From assembly GCF_019969725.1 (NCBI RefSeq), contig NZ_JAHXYW010000024.1, forward strand, positions 1 to 49,013: a stretch of DNA of 49,013 bases, in the 5' to 3' direction. Positions 17,337-26,000 of the stretch are shown here, one piece after another. Below the pieces are notes generated by a model that was given only the letters and a program-made list of their open reading frames with translations, was not told the origin of the DNA and made no database searches. Numbering within the stretch: position 1 is the first letter of the stretch; each line of letters opens with the position of its first letter. A program made the position numbers and the translations under genes. The stretch is from Neobacillus bataviensis. Its GTDB lineage: Bacteria; Bacillota; Bacilli; Bacillales_B; DSM-18226.

Positions 17337-17358
17337 GCATTTTTATTATTAATCTATT
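17330..17358 (+). promoter_or_regulatory. Candidate promoter of selB sharing the -35 box with tRNA-Sec
   Basis: A perfect TTGACA at 17330-17335 is followed after 17 bases by TCTATT, a weak -10 match. Position and direction fit selB. Confidence 0.5.
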
Positions 17359-17418
17359 AAGAAAGACTATAGAGCCTAATGATTACTTTCGAATAACAGA
17401 TGAGGGGAATAAAAGAAG

Positions 17419-19305
17419 ATGGCCTATTATACTATTGGGATTGCAGGACATATCGACCATGGGAAAACAACATTAACAAAAGCTTTAACGAATGTTGATA
17501 CAGACCGGCTAAAAGAAGAGAAGGAACGAAATATCTCGATTGAGCTTGGGTATGCTCCGATACACCTTAAAGAGGGATATCATGTTTCGGTTATCGATGT
17601 ACCCGGGCATGAAAAGTTTATAAAGCAAATGATTGCAGGTGTGACAGGTATTGATCTAGTTATCGCTGTTATTGCTGCAGATGAAGGCGTGATGCCGCAA
17701 ACGAAAGAGCATTTCGAAATCTTATCTTTATTAGGTATTAAACAGGCGATTATTGCCGTAACAAAGTCGGATTTAGCCGATGAGGAACTGCTGGAACTTG
17801 TCGAAGAGAATATACGTGATTACATCAAGGGTACAGTCTTTGAAACGGCCGATATCGTTTACGTAGATGGGATTTCTAAGCGTGGTATCCCTGAATTAAA
17901 AAGAAAAATAATCGAAAGTCTAGACCGATGCAACAAACGAGACGACAATGGAGCTCTGCGTTTGCCGGTTGATCAAGTGTTTACTCTTCAAGGCCATGGC
18001 ACGATTTTGCGTGGAACAGTGTACGACGGTACGATAACTGTCGGTCAGTCGATAACGGTACTGCCTGATGGTTACAAAGCAAAAATCCGTCAGTTACAAT
18101 CACAAAATCAAACCGTTCTCCAAGCTTTTGCCGGGCAGCGAGTTGCCATCAATATTTCCGGCCTCAATCGAGATAAAGTACACCGCGGACATGTAATAGT
18201 GAACACTGACCATTATGTCGTAACAGATTGTATTGATGTTACTATTCGTACGACAAGATTAATGGAATTTCCTTTGAAACAGCGGGCACCGGTAAAGCTG
18301 TATATCGGAACTTCAGAGGTAATGGGAAAAATTGTTTTCTTTGACCGTAATATACTGGAAGTATCTGCAGGGGAGGAAGTGTATTGTCAGATCAGGCTTG
18401 AAGAACCTATTGTTGGAAAAAAAGGAGACCCTTTTATTTTAAGGCGCCCTTCCCCAATGGAAACGTTTGCCGGAGGAACAATCATTAATGTAACTGGGAA
18501 AAAATATCGCTTTGGAATAAAAACAATTGAAAAATTGAAGCAAATGGAGAAAGGTACGATAATTGAACGGTTAATTTTACTTCTTGAGGAACATAAGTTT
18601 TTATCAGGAGAAAGCATAATTAAGCAACTTGGTTTAACGAGCCAAGAATTAAAAGTATTGATAAAGGAAGGAGAAGCAACCGGGCAAATCACGCAGATTT
18701 CCGGGCAGTTTGTTGCCCAAACGATCATAACAAGAATAAAGAATGATATTTTGCTTGAATTAGAGAGTTATCACCATCTATATCCGTTACGGCAGGGAAT
18801 TTCTAAAGCAGAGATGATACAGATTTATAAGAAGTCTTATTCTGAAAAATTGCTGAACGCTGTTTTTGAACAACTAAAAGCCAATAATGATATTTCTTTG
18901 AACGGTTCACATGTCTGCCTATGTAGTTTCAAACCAACAATACCGAAACAATGGGAAAGACAAATGAATGAAGTGATTTCCCGGCTTGAACGACAAGGGC
19001 TAGAGCCGCAGCCTATTGGGGAATTGATTGCTCAAGCAGGCATTCCTGTTAAGCTCACGGCAGAATTCATTAATTACTTAAAAAATGAAACGATTGCCGA
19101 TACCCTGGATGAGAAACACTTGGTTCATCGGAAAGCTGTAAATAATGCAATCACCCAGTTAAAAAAAGCATATCCAATCACTTTTTCGTTGCAGGAAGCA
19201 AAAAGCATTGTGGAGGTTAGCCGTAAATATCTCGTATCAATATTAGAGCTGCTTGATCGAAAAAGGCTGACAGCTCGTCACGAACAAATAAGAAAATGGG
19301 TATAA
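17419..19305 (+). CDS. selB: Selenocysteine-specific elongation factor SelB
   Basis: A 628-residue translational GTPase. G motifs: GHIDHGKTTL (G1), NISIELGY (switch), DVPGHEKF (G3) and TKSDL (G4), followed by EF-Tu-like domains 2-3 (LQGHGTILRGTVYDG). A C-terminal half of about 250 residues has several winged-helix units, the part of SelB that binds the SECIS hairpin in mRNA. Length and layout match SelB rather than EF-Tu. It delivers Sec-tRNA to UGA codons in grdB and grdA nearby. selA (Sec synthase) and selD (selenophosphate synthetase) are not in the window. Confidence 0.95.
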   Translation: MAYYTIGIAGHIDHGKTTLTKALTNVDTDRLKEEKERNISIELGYAPIHLKEGYHVSVIDVPGHEKFIKQMIAGVTGIDLVIAVIAADEGVMPQTKEHFEILSLLGIKQAIIAVTKSDLADEELLELVEENIRDYIKGTVFETADIVYVDGISKRGIPELKRKIIESLDRCNKRDDNGALRLPVDQVFTLQGHGTILRGTVYDGTITVGQSITVLPDGYKAKIRQLQSQNQTVLQAFAGQRVAINISGLNRDKVHRGHVIVNTDHYVVTDCIDVTIRTTRLMEFPLKQRAPVKLYIGTSEVMGKIVFFDRNILEVSAGEEVYCQIRLEEPIVGKKGDPFILRRPSPMETFAGGTIINVTGKKYRFGIKTIEKLKQMEKGTIIERLILLLEEHKFLSGESIIKQLGLTSQELKVLIKEGEATGQITQISGQFVAQTIITRIKNDILLELESYHHLYPLRQGISKAEMIQIYKKSYSEKLLNAVFEQLKANNDISLNGSHVCLCSFKPTIPKQWERQMNEVISRLERQGLEPQPIGELIAQAGIPVKLTAEFINYLKNETIADTLDEKHLVHRKAVNNAITQLKKAYPITFSLQEAKSIVEVSRKYLVSILELLDRKRLTARHEQIRKWV

Positions 19306-19333
19306 GAAGAAAAAACGAATACGAGGTGCCATA

Positions 19334-19876
19334 ATGAAAGAAATTTTACTGATTTTATTATTACAATTAATTTATGTCCCCGTTTTAACATTGCGAACCA
19401 TTTTCCTTGTCAAAGGGATGAGTATGTATGCCTCGTTTTTTGGTTTTTTGGAAGCTCTTGTATATGTATTTGGATTGTCCCTAGTTTTTTCCGGGGAGCA
19501 AAGTACGGTAGCGATGGTCGTATATGCGGTGGGATTTGGGATAGGCATTATCATTGGCAGCTACGTAGAAAATTTTTTAGCCCTTGGCTATACGACATTA
19601 GTAGTGAACTTGACGAACAAAAATGAACAATTAATAAACCGGCTTCGCGAGGAAGGATTTGGTGTAACGGTATTCCATGGGGAAGGAAGGGATAGCAAAC
19701 GTTATCAATTGGATATTTTGACAAAGCGCAATCGGGAGCCGGAACTCATGGAACTAATTGAACGATATGAACCGAATGCCTTTATCATTTCTTATGAAGC
19801 GAGAAAGTTTAAGGGAGGGTATTTACTTCACTCGATAAAGAAAGTAAAAATGAAACGAAGAACGAATATGCTATAA
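19334..19876 (+). CDS. UPF0316/DUF2179 membrane protein (YebE-like)
   Basis: A 180-residue protein. Three hydrophobic helices (about residues 3-20, 30-52 and 58-80) are followed by a cytoplasmic DUF2179-type domain (GFGVTVFHGEGRDSKRYQLD, then ILTKRNREPELMELI). It matches the UPF0316 family, conserved in Bacillus; no activity is established that I know of. ATG 19334 follows ATACGAGGTGCCATA. It lies 28 bases after selB and may share its transcript, but a functional tie to selenium is not implied by the sequence. Confidence 0.85.
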   Translation: MKEILLILLLQLIYVPVLTLRTIFLVKGMSMYASFFGFLEALVYVFGLSLVFSGEQSTVAMVVYAVGFGIGIIIGSYVENFLALGYTTLVVNLTNKNEQLINRLREEGFGVTVFHGEGRDSKRYQLDILTKRNREPELMELIERYEPNAFIISYEARKFKGGYLLHSIKKVKMKRRTNML

Positions 19877-19897
19877 ATGGTAAAAAAATATGAGATT

Positions 19898-19922
19898 GGG
19901 GACAGTTTTTTGTCCCTTTTTT
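19898..19922 (+). terminator. Terminator after the UPF0316 gene
   Basis: GGGACA / TGTCCC stem with a T-rich loop, followed by TTTTTTC. It separates the selB transcript from the grd cluster. Confidence 0.8.
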
Positions 19923-19959
19923 CTTTCAATTCAATTTGTTAAAAATATTCTAAACATTA

Positions 19960-19988
19960 TTTACATTTCGAATTTACCGAATTATAAT
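19960..19988 (+). promoter_or_regulatory. Sigma-A type promoter of the grd cluster
   Basis: TTTACA (19960-19965) and a perfect TATAAT (19983-19988) with 17-base spacing, 40 bases before grdE. Confidence 0.8.
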
Positions 19989-20028
19989 AAGCTTAGTTAC
20001 AAAATAACATGATTAGAGGAGGGGTTAG

Positions 20029-21336
20029 ATGAAATTGGAAATGGGGTACTTCCATGTAGAAGACATTGTTTTTGGAGAAAAGACCTTTTTTGAAAATGGT
20101 CTATTAACCATTAACAAAAAAGAGGCTTTAGACATTGTTTTTGAAGACGATAACATAACAACGGCAGATCTGATTATCGCTAAAAAAGGAGATCCGATTC
20201 GTATTACTCCAGTGAAAGAAGCCGTAGAGCCTCGTTGTAAAGTTTCTGGAGGAGTAATGTTTCCTGGAGTTATTAACAAATTAACCCCTGCCGGTCAAGG
20301 CCGCACGCATGTCCTGAAAGGAAGTTGTGTGTTGGCTGTTGGTAAACATTGGGGCGGGTTTCAGGATGGTTTGATAGACATGAGCGGTCCCGGAGCTAAA
20401 CAAACCATATTCTCACAACTTCTTAATATTTGTTTAGTAGCTGATACAAATGAAGAAAGTGAGAGGCATGAACAACAGAAAAAAAATAAAGCATTACGGT
20501 GGGCAGCGATGCGGTTAGCTGAGTATTTAGGGAACTGTGTCAAAGATTTAGAACCGGAAGAACTAGAGGTGTTTGAACATCTTCCTTTAGATCAGCGGAG
20601 TGAGGAAATCAACAATCTTCCTAGGGTAATGTATATCTTGCAACTTCAATCACAAATGCTTGAAACCGGTTACAATGCACTTGTATATGGGTGGGATGCT
20701 AATCGTATGCTGCCAACTTTAATGAATCCAAATGAATTACTGGATGGAGCGATTATCTCAGGAAGTTTTATGCCGTCATCATCTAAAATTTCAACCTATC
20801 AGCATGTAAATAATGCGACGATTAAGCGATTAATGAAAGAACATGGTAAAACAATTAATTTCCTTGGTGTAATTGTGTCGAACCTAAATGTTCAGTTAGA
20901 AGAAAAACAGCGTTCCGCGTTTTTTGTTCGTCAGCTGGCTGTGTCTTTAGGTACTCAAGGAGCAATTGTAGCGGAGGAAGGATACGGCAATCCAGATTCC
21001 GACTTTATTCTTGTGATTAATGAATTAGAAGATGCAGGTATTAAAGTTGTAGGAATTACAAATGAATGTACCGGTCGTGATGGGAAATCACAACCACTTG
21101 TTGATTTGTCAGATAAAGCTGATGCCATCGTATCTACAGGGAATGTATCACAATTTATTCAGCTTGGACCGATGGATATTGTAATTGGAGAACTCGAATC
21201 ATTAGCAAGAGATGGAAATTCAGGCGGATGGGAAGAATCTGTTTGGAAGGATGGTTCTGTTCAAATGGAAAATAACGGAATGTTTTGCGCAGATTCAAGT
21301 ACAGGAGATCATTATAAAACAGTAGTTGAGTATTAA
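20029..21336 (+). CDS. grdE: Glycine/sarcosine/betaine reductase component B, proprotein subunit (GrdE/G/I family)
   Basis: A 435-residue homologue of GrdE, the proprotein that in clostridia is cleaved into two subunits of the substrate-specific component B and forms a pyruvoyl-type cofactor. Family features: KVSGGVMFPGVINKLTPAGQ near 71-90, GWDANRMLPTLMNPNE with LLDGAIISGSFMPSSSK at 221-253, and VGITNECTGRDGKSQPLVDL near the C-terminus. In clostridial GrdE I recall a Cys in the FMP-C-SSK position where cleavage occurs; here it is Ser, which would still permit pyruvoyl formation. GrdE, GrdG and GrdI are close paralogues, so the true substrate is undecided. Strong ribosome site GAGGAGGGG. First gene of the cluster. 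Confidence 0.9.
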   Translation: MKLEMGYFHVEDIVFGEKTFFENGLLTINKKEALDIVFEDDNITTADLIIAKKGDPIRITPVKEAVEPRCKVSGGVMFPGVINKLTPAGQGRTHVLKGSCVLAVGKHWGGFQDGLIDMSGPGAKQTIFSQLLNICLVADTNEESERHEQQKKNKALRWAAMRLAEYLGNCVKDLEPEELEVFEHLPLDQRSEEINNLPRVMYILQLQSQMLETGYNALVYGWDANRMLPTLMNPNELLDGAIISGSFMPSSSKISTYQHVNNATIKRLMKEHGKTINFLGVIVSNLNVQLEEKQRSAFFVRQLAVSLGTQGAIVAEEGYGNPDSDFILVINELEDAGIKVVGITNECTGRDGKSQPLVDLSDKADAIVSTGNVSQFIQLGPMDIVIGELESLARDGNSGGWEESVWKDGSVQMENNGMFCADSSTGDHYKTVVEY

Positions 21337-21347
21337 GGGGGGAAATC

Positions 21348-22664
21348 ATGAAAAAAGCGATCCATTATATTAACCAATTTTTCGGACAAATTGGCGGGGA
21401 AGATAAAGCTGACTTTGCACCGGAAATACGTGAGGGTTTCGTTGGACCGGGATTATTATTAAACAATTTATTATCTCCTGAAATAGAAGTATCTCACACT
21501 ATTATTTGCGGTGATAACTTCTTTGGTTCGAGGAAGCAGGAAGCAATTGATAGAATTCTAGAATTTTTAGAAGATAAAGAGTTTGACATTTTTATTGCCG
21601 GTCCGGCTTTCATGGCAGGGCGTTACGGAGTAGCCTGCGGTGGGATTTGCAAGGCAGTTAAAGAGAAGTTTAATGTCCCAGTAATCACAAGCATGTTTGT
21701 AGAAAACCCTGGAGTTGAAATGTACAGGAAGGATATTTATATCTTTCCAGGTGGAAATGGTGCAGTGGCAATGCGAAAAGATATGCCAAAGATGGCGAAC
21801 TTTGCAAAAAAGATCCTTGCAGAGGAAACCATTTTGCCAGCCGAAAAAGAAGGCTATTTACCACGCGGGATTCGTTTGGAAGCGTTTAAAGAATCAACTG
21901 TCAGCGGTGCAGATCGTGTCGTGGATATGTTACTAATGAAATTAAAAGGTAAAGAATTTAAAACGGAAATGCCATTGCCTGTTATAGACCGAGTACCTAT
22001 CGCCAATCAAGTTAGAGATCTTAGTCAGGCTTCAATTGCCCTTGTCACCTCAGGGGGAATTGTTCCTAAAGGGAATCCAGACCGTATTCAGTCTGCTTCA
22101 GCGACAAAGTGGGGAAGATACAATATCTCAGAACTCGATGAGTTAGAGGCAGGGCAATGGGAGACCATTCATGCGGGATTTGACCCTTCTGCAGCGAATG
22201 CTAATCCGAACCGTATAGTCCCATTAGATGCTCTGAGATATTTTGAAAAGGAAGGGAAAATTGGAAGAGTCCATGAGTATATGTATTCCACAGTCGGAAC
22301 AGGAACGACTCAAGCGGAAGCAAGCCGCATGGGAACGGAAATTGCCCAGCTGTTAAAGGATGCAAATGTTTCTGCCGTTATCTTCACCTCCACCTGAGGG
22401 ACTTGTACTCGTTGCGGGGCAACGATGACCAAAGAAATTGAACGTGCTGGGATTCCAATTGTACAAATGGCTAACCTTGTATCTATCGCGAAAACCGTTG
22501 GTGCAAATCGGATTGTACCTACCGTTTCCATTCCATATCCTTTAGGAGATCCGAACACGCCTCTGGAAGAACAATGGAAATTACGCAGACACCGTGTTGA
22601 GATAGCCTTGGATGCATTGGCCCGTCAAGTTGAGGAAGCAACTATTTTTGAGGTGAAAATCTAA
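21348..22664 (+). CDS. grdB: Selenoprotein subunit of reductase component B (GrdB/F/H family) with in-frame UGA
   Basis: A conventional reading stops at TGA 22395-22397, but the frame continues without break to TAA at 22664 and the continuation is the conserved GrdB tail. Read as selenocysteine, codon 350 gives TST-U-GTCTRCGAT, the UxxC active site of GrdB, followed by GANRIVPTVSIPYPLGDP. Total 438 residues. It binds the substrate amine with the GrdE-derived subunits and transfers the carboxymethyl group to the GrdA selenol. A perfect 7-bp hairpin lies directly after the UGA, and tRNA-Sec and SelB are encoded upstream. The start follows AAGGGGGGAAATC, 12 bases after grdE. Whether it is a glycine, sarcosine or betaine version cannot be settled from motifs. 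Confidence 0.93.
22395..22425 (+). promoter_or_regulatory. Sec UGA and bacterial SECIS hairpin in grdB
   Basis: TGA 22395-22397 is followed after 11 bases by TCGTTGC / GCAACGA (22409-22415 / 22419-22425), a perfect 7-bp stem with loop GGG. Placement matches bacterial SECIS elements recognised by SelB. Confidence 0.8.
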
Positions 22665-22682
22665 TATACGGGAGGGAAAAAC

Positions 22683-23660
22683 GTGAGTGACAATAAAATA
22701 TACGATTGTATAATTGCAGGGGCCGGTCCAGCGGGAATGACGGCAGCCGTTTATACTTCCCGGGCAAAAATGGATACCTTAATGATTGAAAAGGGTCTTC
22801 CTGGCGGGCAAATGACAAAGACGGAAGATATTGAAAACTATCCTGGCTTTGAATCCATTTTAGGTCCAGATTTATCAAAAATGATGTTTGAGCATTCTAA
22901 AAAATTTGGCGCCGATTTTGCACGTGGTGAAATTAAGGAAATTAAAGATGGGTATCCACTGAAAACAGTCATTATGGATGATAGAGAATATAAAGCAAAA
23001 TCGATTATTATTGCAACTGGAGCAGAGCATCGCTGCCTTGGCATTCCAGGGGAAAAAGAGTTATCAGGTTTTGGTGTATCATACTGTGCCGTTTGTGATG
23101 GGGCTTTTTTCGAAGACCAAGAGCTGGTTGTAGTTGGTGGAGGCGACTCGGCAGTTGAAGAAGCCATTTTTTTAACCCGGTTTGCCACAAAAGTAACTAT
23201 TATTCACCGGCGTGATCAATTGCGAGCCCAAAAGATTATTCAAAAACGGGCATTTGATAATGAAAAAATCGATTTTATTTGGAATCATACGGTGGAAGAA
23301 ATTCTTGGCGACGGTTTGGTTACCGGTGTCATAATCAAGGATAAAAATACTGGAGAAACTAGGGAATTTCCATGCAATGGTGTTTTCATTTATGTAGGAA
23401 TGGATCCTATCACCAATTGTGTTAATGGGTTGGGTATTACAAATGAAGATGGATATATAGTGGTGGATGGAGATATGAAAACAAGGATAAAAGGCATTTT
23501 CTCAGCCGGTGATGTCAATGAAAAAAAATTGCGTCAAGTCATTACGGCAACAGGGGATGGCAGTATTGCAGCCCTATCTGCTCAACACTATGTAGAAAAT
23601 TTAGATGAAGAACGAAAAGAAATGGAGATGGAGGTGCAATATGGCAACGCCGGTTATTAA
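22683..23660 (+). CDS. trxB: Thioredoxin reductase
   Basis: A 325-residue FAD/NADPH oxidoreductase. FAD motif CIIAGAGPAGMTAAVYTSRA, NADPH motif VVVGGGDSAVEEAIFLTR, redox disulfide CAVC (about residues 137-140), and C-terminal FAD motif GIFSAGDV. In glycine reductase clusters a TrxB and a dedicated thioredoxin pass NADPH electrons to selenoprotein A. Start is GTG 22683 after GGGAGGGAAAAAC. The 3' end overlaps grdC by 20 bases. Being inside the grd cluster, it is probably specific to the reductase rather than the housekeeping copy. Confidence 0.92.
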   Translation: MSDNKIYDCIIAGAGPAGMTAAVYTSRAKMDTLMIEKGLPGGQMTKTEDIENYPGFESILGPDLSKMMFEHSKKFGADFARGEIKEIKDGYPLKTVIMDDREYKAKSIIIATGAEHRCLGIPGEKELSGFGVSYCAVCDGAFFEDQELVVVGGGDSAVEEAIFLTRFATKVTIIHRRDQLRAQKIIQKRAFDNEKIDFIWNHTVEEILGDGLVTGVIIKDKNTGETREFPCNGVFIYVGMDPITNCVNGLGITNEDGYIVVDGDMKTRIKGIFSAGDVNEKKLRQVITATGDGSIAALSAQHYVENLDEERKEMEMEVQYGNAGY

Positions 23661-25089
23661 AGGAGCTTCATTTGTCATTACCCATACCCCAAGCTTAGTC
23701 AGATATGGTTCTAAACCAGATAGAGAAATTGAGAAGAATCAATATGTACTTGAAGATATTTTAGCGAATTTAAGAAGTTTTGAAGAGGCAGTGGCTTATC
23801 CTCCAAACCAAGTTTTCATCGGGAATATGAGACCTGAATTATTAAAAGATTATGAAAGACCCTGGACAAATGCGAAGTTGGAAAACGCAAATAGATTCAG
23901 CCCTTGGGGTGAGATTCTTCCTGAAGAAGAGTTTTATGGATGGTTAAAAATTGCCGACAAGTATAACCTGGTATTTTTAGAAGAAAACTTCGTTAATGAT
24001 CAAGTAAAAGCTAGATTAGAAAAGCACCCCCTTATTACAGCAGAAGATCTTAATGCTTTAGGTAAAGGTGTTCATATTGATGAAATTCAAGAAAAACTAG
24101 CAGAAGGAGATGCCCTTCCCCTTTATGTTAATAAGAATCAATTAATTGGAGTTTTTCTGGCAGGGCATGATGAGGACAAATTTCTGTCCGCACATATTTT
24201 GCTAGAGAACTTATGCAATAAAGCATCAGGTGTAATTGCTATGCGTCAAGCTCTCCATTCTTTTGATGTCACTCCTGAGCAAATTGATTATGTGATCGGT
24301 TGTGATGAAGAAGCTGTTGGTGATCGCTACCAGCGTGGCGGCGGAAATATGGCAAAATCCATTGCAGAACATGCTGGCTGCATTCATGCATCTGGCTCTG
24401 ATGTTAAAGCATTCTGTTGTGCACCAGCTCATGCTGTCAGCGTTGCAGCTGCTTTTGTTCAAGCTGATATATACAACGAAGTACTCGTAATTGGGGGAGG
24501 GTGCTTAGCCAAATTAGGGATGAAATTTGCAGGTAATCTTTCAAAGGGAATGCCGATTACAGAGGATCAAATGGGAGCAATTGCAATCCTGATTGGAAAA
24601 GATGATGGGAAAAGTCCTAAAATCCGGACCGATTCGTTTGGGAAGCATGAAATTTCCGCTGGTTCTTCTGCTCAAGCAATCTACCAATCTCTTGTGGTGA
24701 AGCCACTTGAGAGAATGGGAAAGAAGATTACAGATATTGGGAAATTTGCAGTAGAACTTCACAATCCCGATGTTACAGAACCAAATGGAAATGGAAATGT
24801 ACCAAGAGGAAATTACCGTACCATTGGTGCTATGGCTGTAATGAGAAAGGAGATAGAACGCTCTGAATTGGACTCCTTTGAAGATAAATACGGAATGTTA
24901 GGATTTTCTCCAACACAAGGTCATATCGCATCGGCCATCCCATTTTTAGGCCATGCGAGGGACATGATTATGAGTGGCGAAATTGAAAACGCAATGTTTG
25001 TAGGAAAAGGAAGTCTGTTTTTAGGGAAAATGACAGCGCTATCAGATGGGATGTCATTTGTTATCGAAAAAAACGATGGGGGGAAATAG
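23641..25089 (+). CDS. grdC: Reductase component C, beta subunit (GrdC)
   Basis: A 482-residue thiolase/FabH-like protein. It begins MATPVIKGASFVITHTPSLV and contains DYVIGCDEEAVGDRYQRGGG and FCCAPAHAVSVAAAFVQA, characteristic of GrdC. With GrdD it converts the Se-carboxymethyl group on GrdA to an acetyl thioester and then acetyl phosphate. ATG 23641 follows GATGGAGGTG inside the trxB end. In clostridia grdD follows directly; here a thioredoxin gene follows and no grdD is found in the window. Confidence 0.92.
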   Translation: MATPVIKGASFVITHTPSLVRYGSKPDREIEKNQYVLEDILANLRSFEEAVAYPPNQVFIGNMRPELLKDYERPWTNAKLENANRFSPWGEILPEEEFYGWLKIADKYNLVFLEENFVNDQVKARLEKHPLITAEDLNALGKGVHIDEIQEKLAEGDALPLYVNKNQLIGVFLAGHDEDKFLSAHILLENLCNKASGVIAMRQALHSFDVTPEQIDYVIGCDEEAVGDRYQRGGGNMAKSIAEHAGCIHASGSDVKAFCCAPAHAVSVAAAFVQADIYNEVLVIGGGCLAKLGMKFAGNLSKGMPITEDQMGAIAILIGKDDGKSPKIRTDSFGKHEISAGSSAQAIYQSLVVKPLERMGKKITDIGKFAVELHNPDVTEPNGNGNVPRGNYRTIGAMAVMRKEIERSELDSFEDKYGMLGFSPTQGHIASAIPFLGHARDMIMSGEIENAMFVGKGSLFLGKMTALSDGMSFVIEKNDGGK

Positions 25090-25090
25090 A

Positions 25091-25408
25091 ATGATTGAGG
25101 TAAATAAAAATAACTTTGAGACTGAGGTACTTGAAGCAGACCGGCCTGTGATCGTGGATTTTTGGGGTCCAAGTTGTCAACCTTGCCTTAATTTAATGCC
25201 AGATGTTGAGGTGTTAGCAGAAACATATAGTGAAAAGGTCAAAGTGGTGAAACTTAATAGCGTTGAAAATCGAAGAGTTTGTATTAACCATCGAGTTATG
25301 GGATTACCATCCTTTTTAATGTTCAAAGAAGGGAAAGAAATTAAAAGAATTTCAGGCGGAGAAATTACAAAAGAAGATATTGAAAATCTTATTAAAGAAA
25401 ATATTTAA
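25091..25408 (+). CDS. trxA: Atypical thioredoxin (CQPC) of the reductase cluster
   Basis: A 105-residue thioredoxin fold with VIVDFWGPSCQPCLNLMPDV. The active site is C29-Q-P-C32 rather than the common CGPC, resembling the divergent thioredoxins of clostridial glycine reductase operons. The cis-Pro is in GLPSFLMF. It likely reduces the mixed selenide-sulfide of GrdA with electrons from the adjacent TrxB. ATG 25091 is one base after the grdC stop, with GGGGGGAAATAGA as ribosome site. Confidence 0.88.
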   Translation: MIEVNKNNFETEVLEADRPVIVDFWGPSCQPCLNLMPDVEVLAETYSEKVKVVKLNSVENRRVCINHRVMGLPSFLMFKEGKEIKRISGGEITKEDIENLIKENI

Positions 25409-25452
25409 AGAAAATACGAATCTATTTAAATTAAGAGAAAGGATGATTAAAG

Positions 25453-25920
25453 ATGATTTTAACGAATAAAAAAGTGTTTGTTTTAGGGGAAAGAGATGGT
25501 GTTCCGGCGCCATCTATTGAGGAGTGCATGAATGCAATTGGGGCAGAAGTTATTTATAAAGATACCCAGTGCTTTGTTTGAACGGCTGCAGGTGCGATGG
25601 ACCAGTTGGTCCAAGAAGAATTAAAGAAAGCAGCTGAGAAATATGGAAATGAAAATATCGTTGTCATTCTCGGTTCGCCGGATGAAGATAGTGCCGACAT
25701 TTTTGCGGAAACGGTAACCGTCGGTGACCCGACTTATGCAGGCCCGTTAGCTGGCGTGGCATTAGGTCTTTCTGTTTATCACATTCTTGAGGATGAAATT
25801 AAAGCTGAAATTCCTGAAGATGTATATCAAGATCAAATTGGTTTAATGGAATTGTCTCTTGATAAAGAAAGCATTTGTAATGCAATCAAACAAGCAAGAG
25901 GTAAATTTTTAAACATATAA
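25453..25920 (+). CDS. grdA: Selenoprotein A of glycine/sarcosine/betaine reductase, in-frame UGA
   Basis: A 155-residue selenoprotein. The frame starts at ATG 25453 after GAGAAAGGATGATTAAAG and passes TGA 25579-25581 at codon 43, giving C40-F-V-U43-TAAGAMD, the exact GrdA redox motif. The rest (VILGSPDEDSADIFAETVTV, then GDPTYAGPLAGVALGL) matches GrdA. GrdA is the small carrier whose selenol accepts the carboxymethyl group from component B and passes it to component C. Without Sec decoding only a 42-residue stub would be made. A terminator follows. In clostridia grdA usually lies between grdE and grdB; here it closes the cluster. Confidence 0.95.
25579..25612 (+). promoter_or_regulatory. Sec UGA and candidate SECIS hairpin in grdA
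   Basis: TGA at 25579-25581, then GGACC / GGTCC (25599-25603 / 25608-25612) with loop AGTT, beginning 17 bases after the UGA. The stem is short and its distance is at the normal bacterial range. Confidence 0.65.
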
Positions 25921-25927
25921 TTTTAGG

Positions 25928-25965
25928 AACGCCGATTTTCTTTCTTGAAGGAAATCGGTGTTTCT
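25928..25965 (+). terminator. Hairpin after grdA
   Basis: ACGCCGATTT... pairs with ...AAATCGGTGT across CTTGA, followed by a short TTTCT tract. The T run is poor, so read-through into the permease gene is likely. Confidence 0.6.
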
Positions 25966-26000
25966 ATATTATTTCTATCATTTTTGGGAGGTTATACAAA

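Noticed and set aside
22425..22664. Separate 79-residue gene after grdB
   Set aside because: It is the C-terminal end of grdB after the Sec UGA.
25597..25920. Separate 107-residue gene
   Set aside because: It is the part of grdA after the Sec codon.
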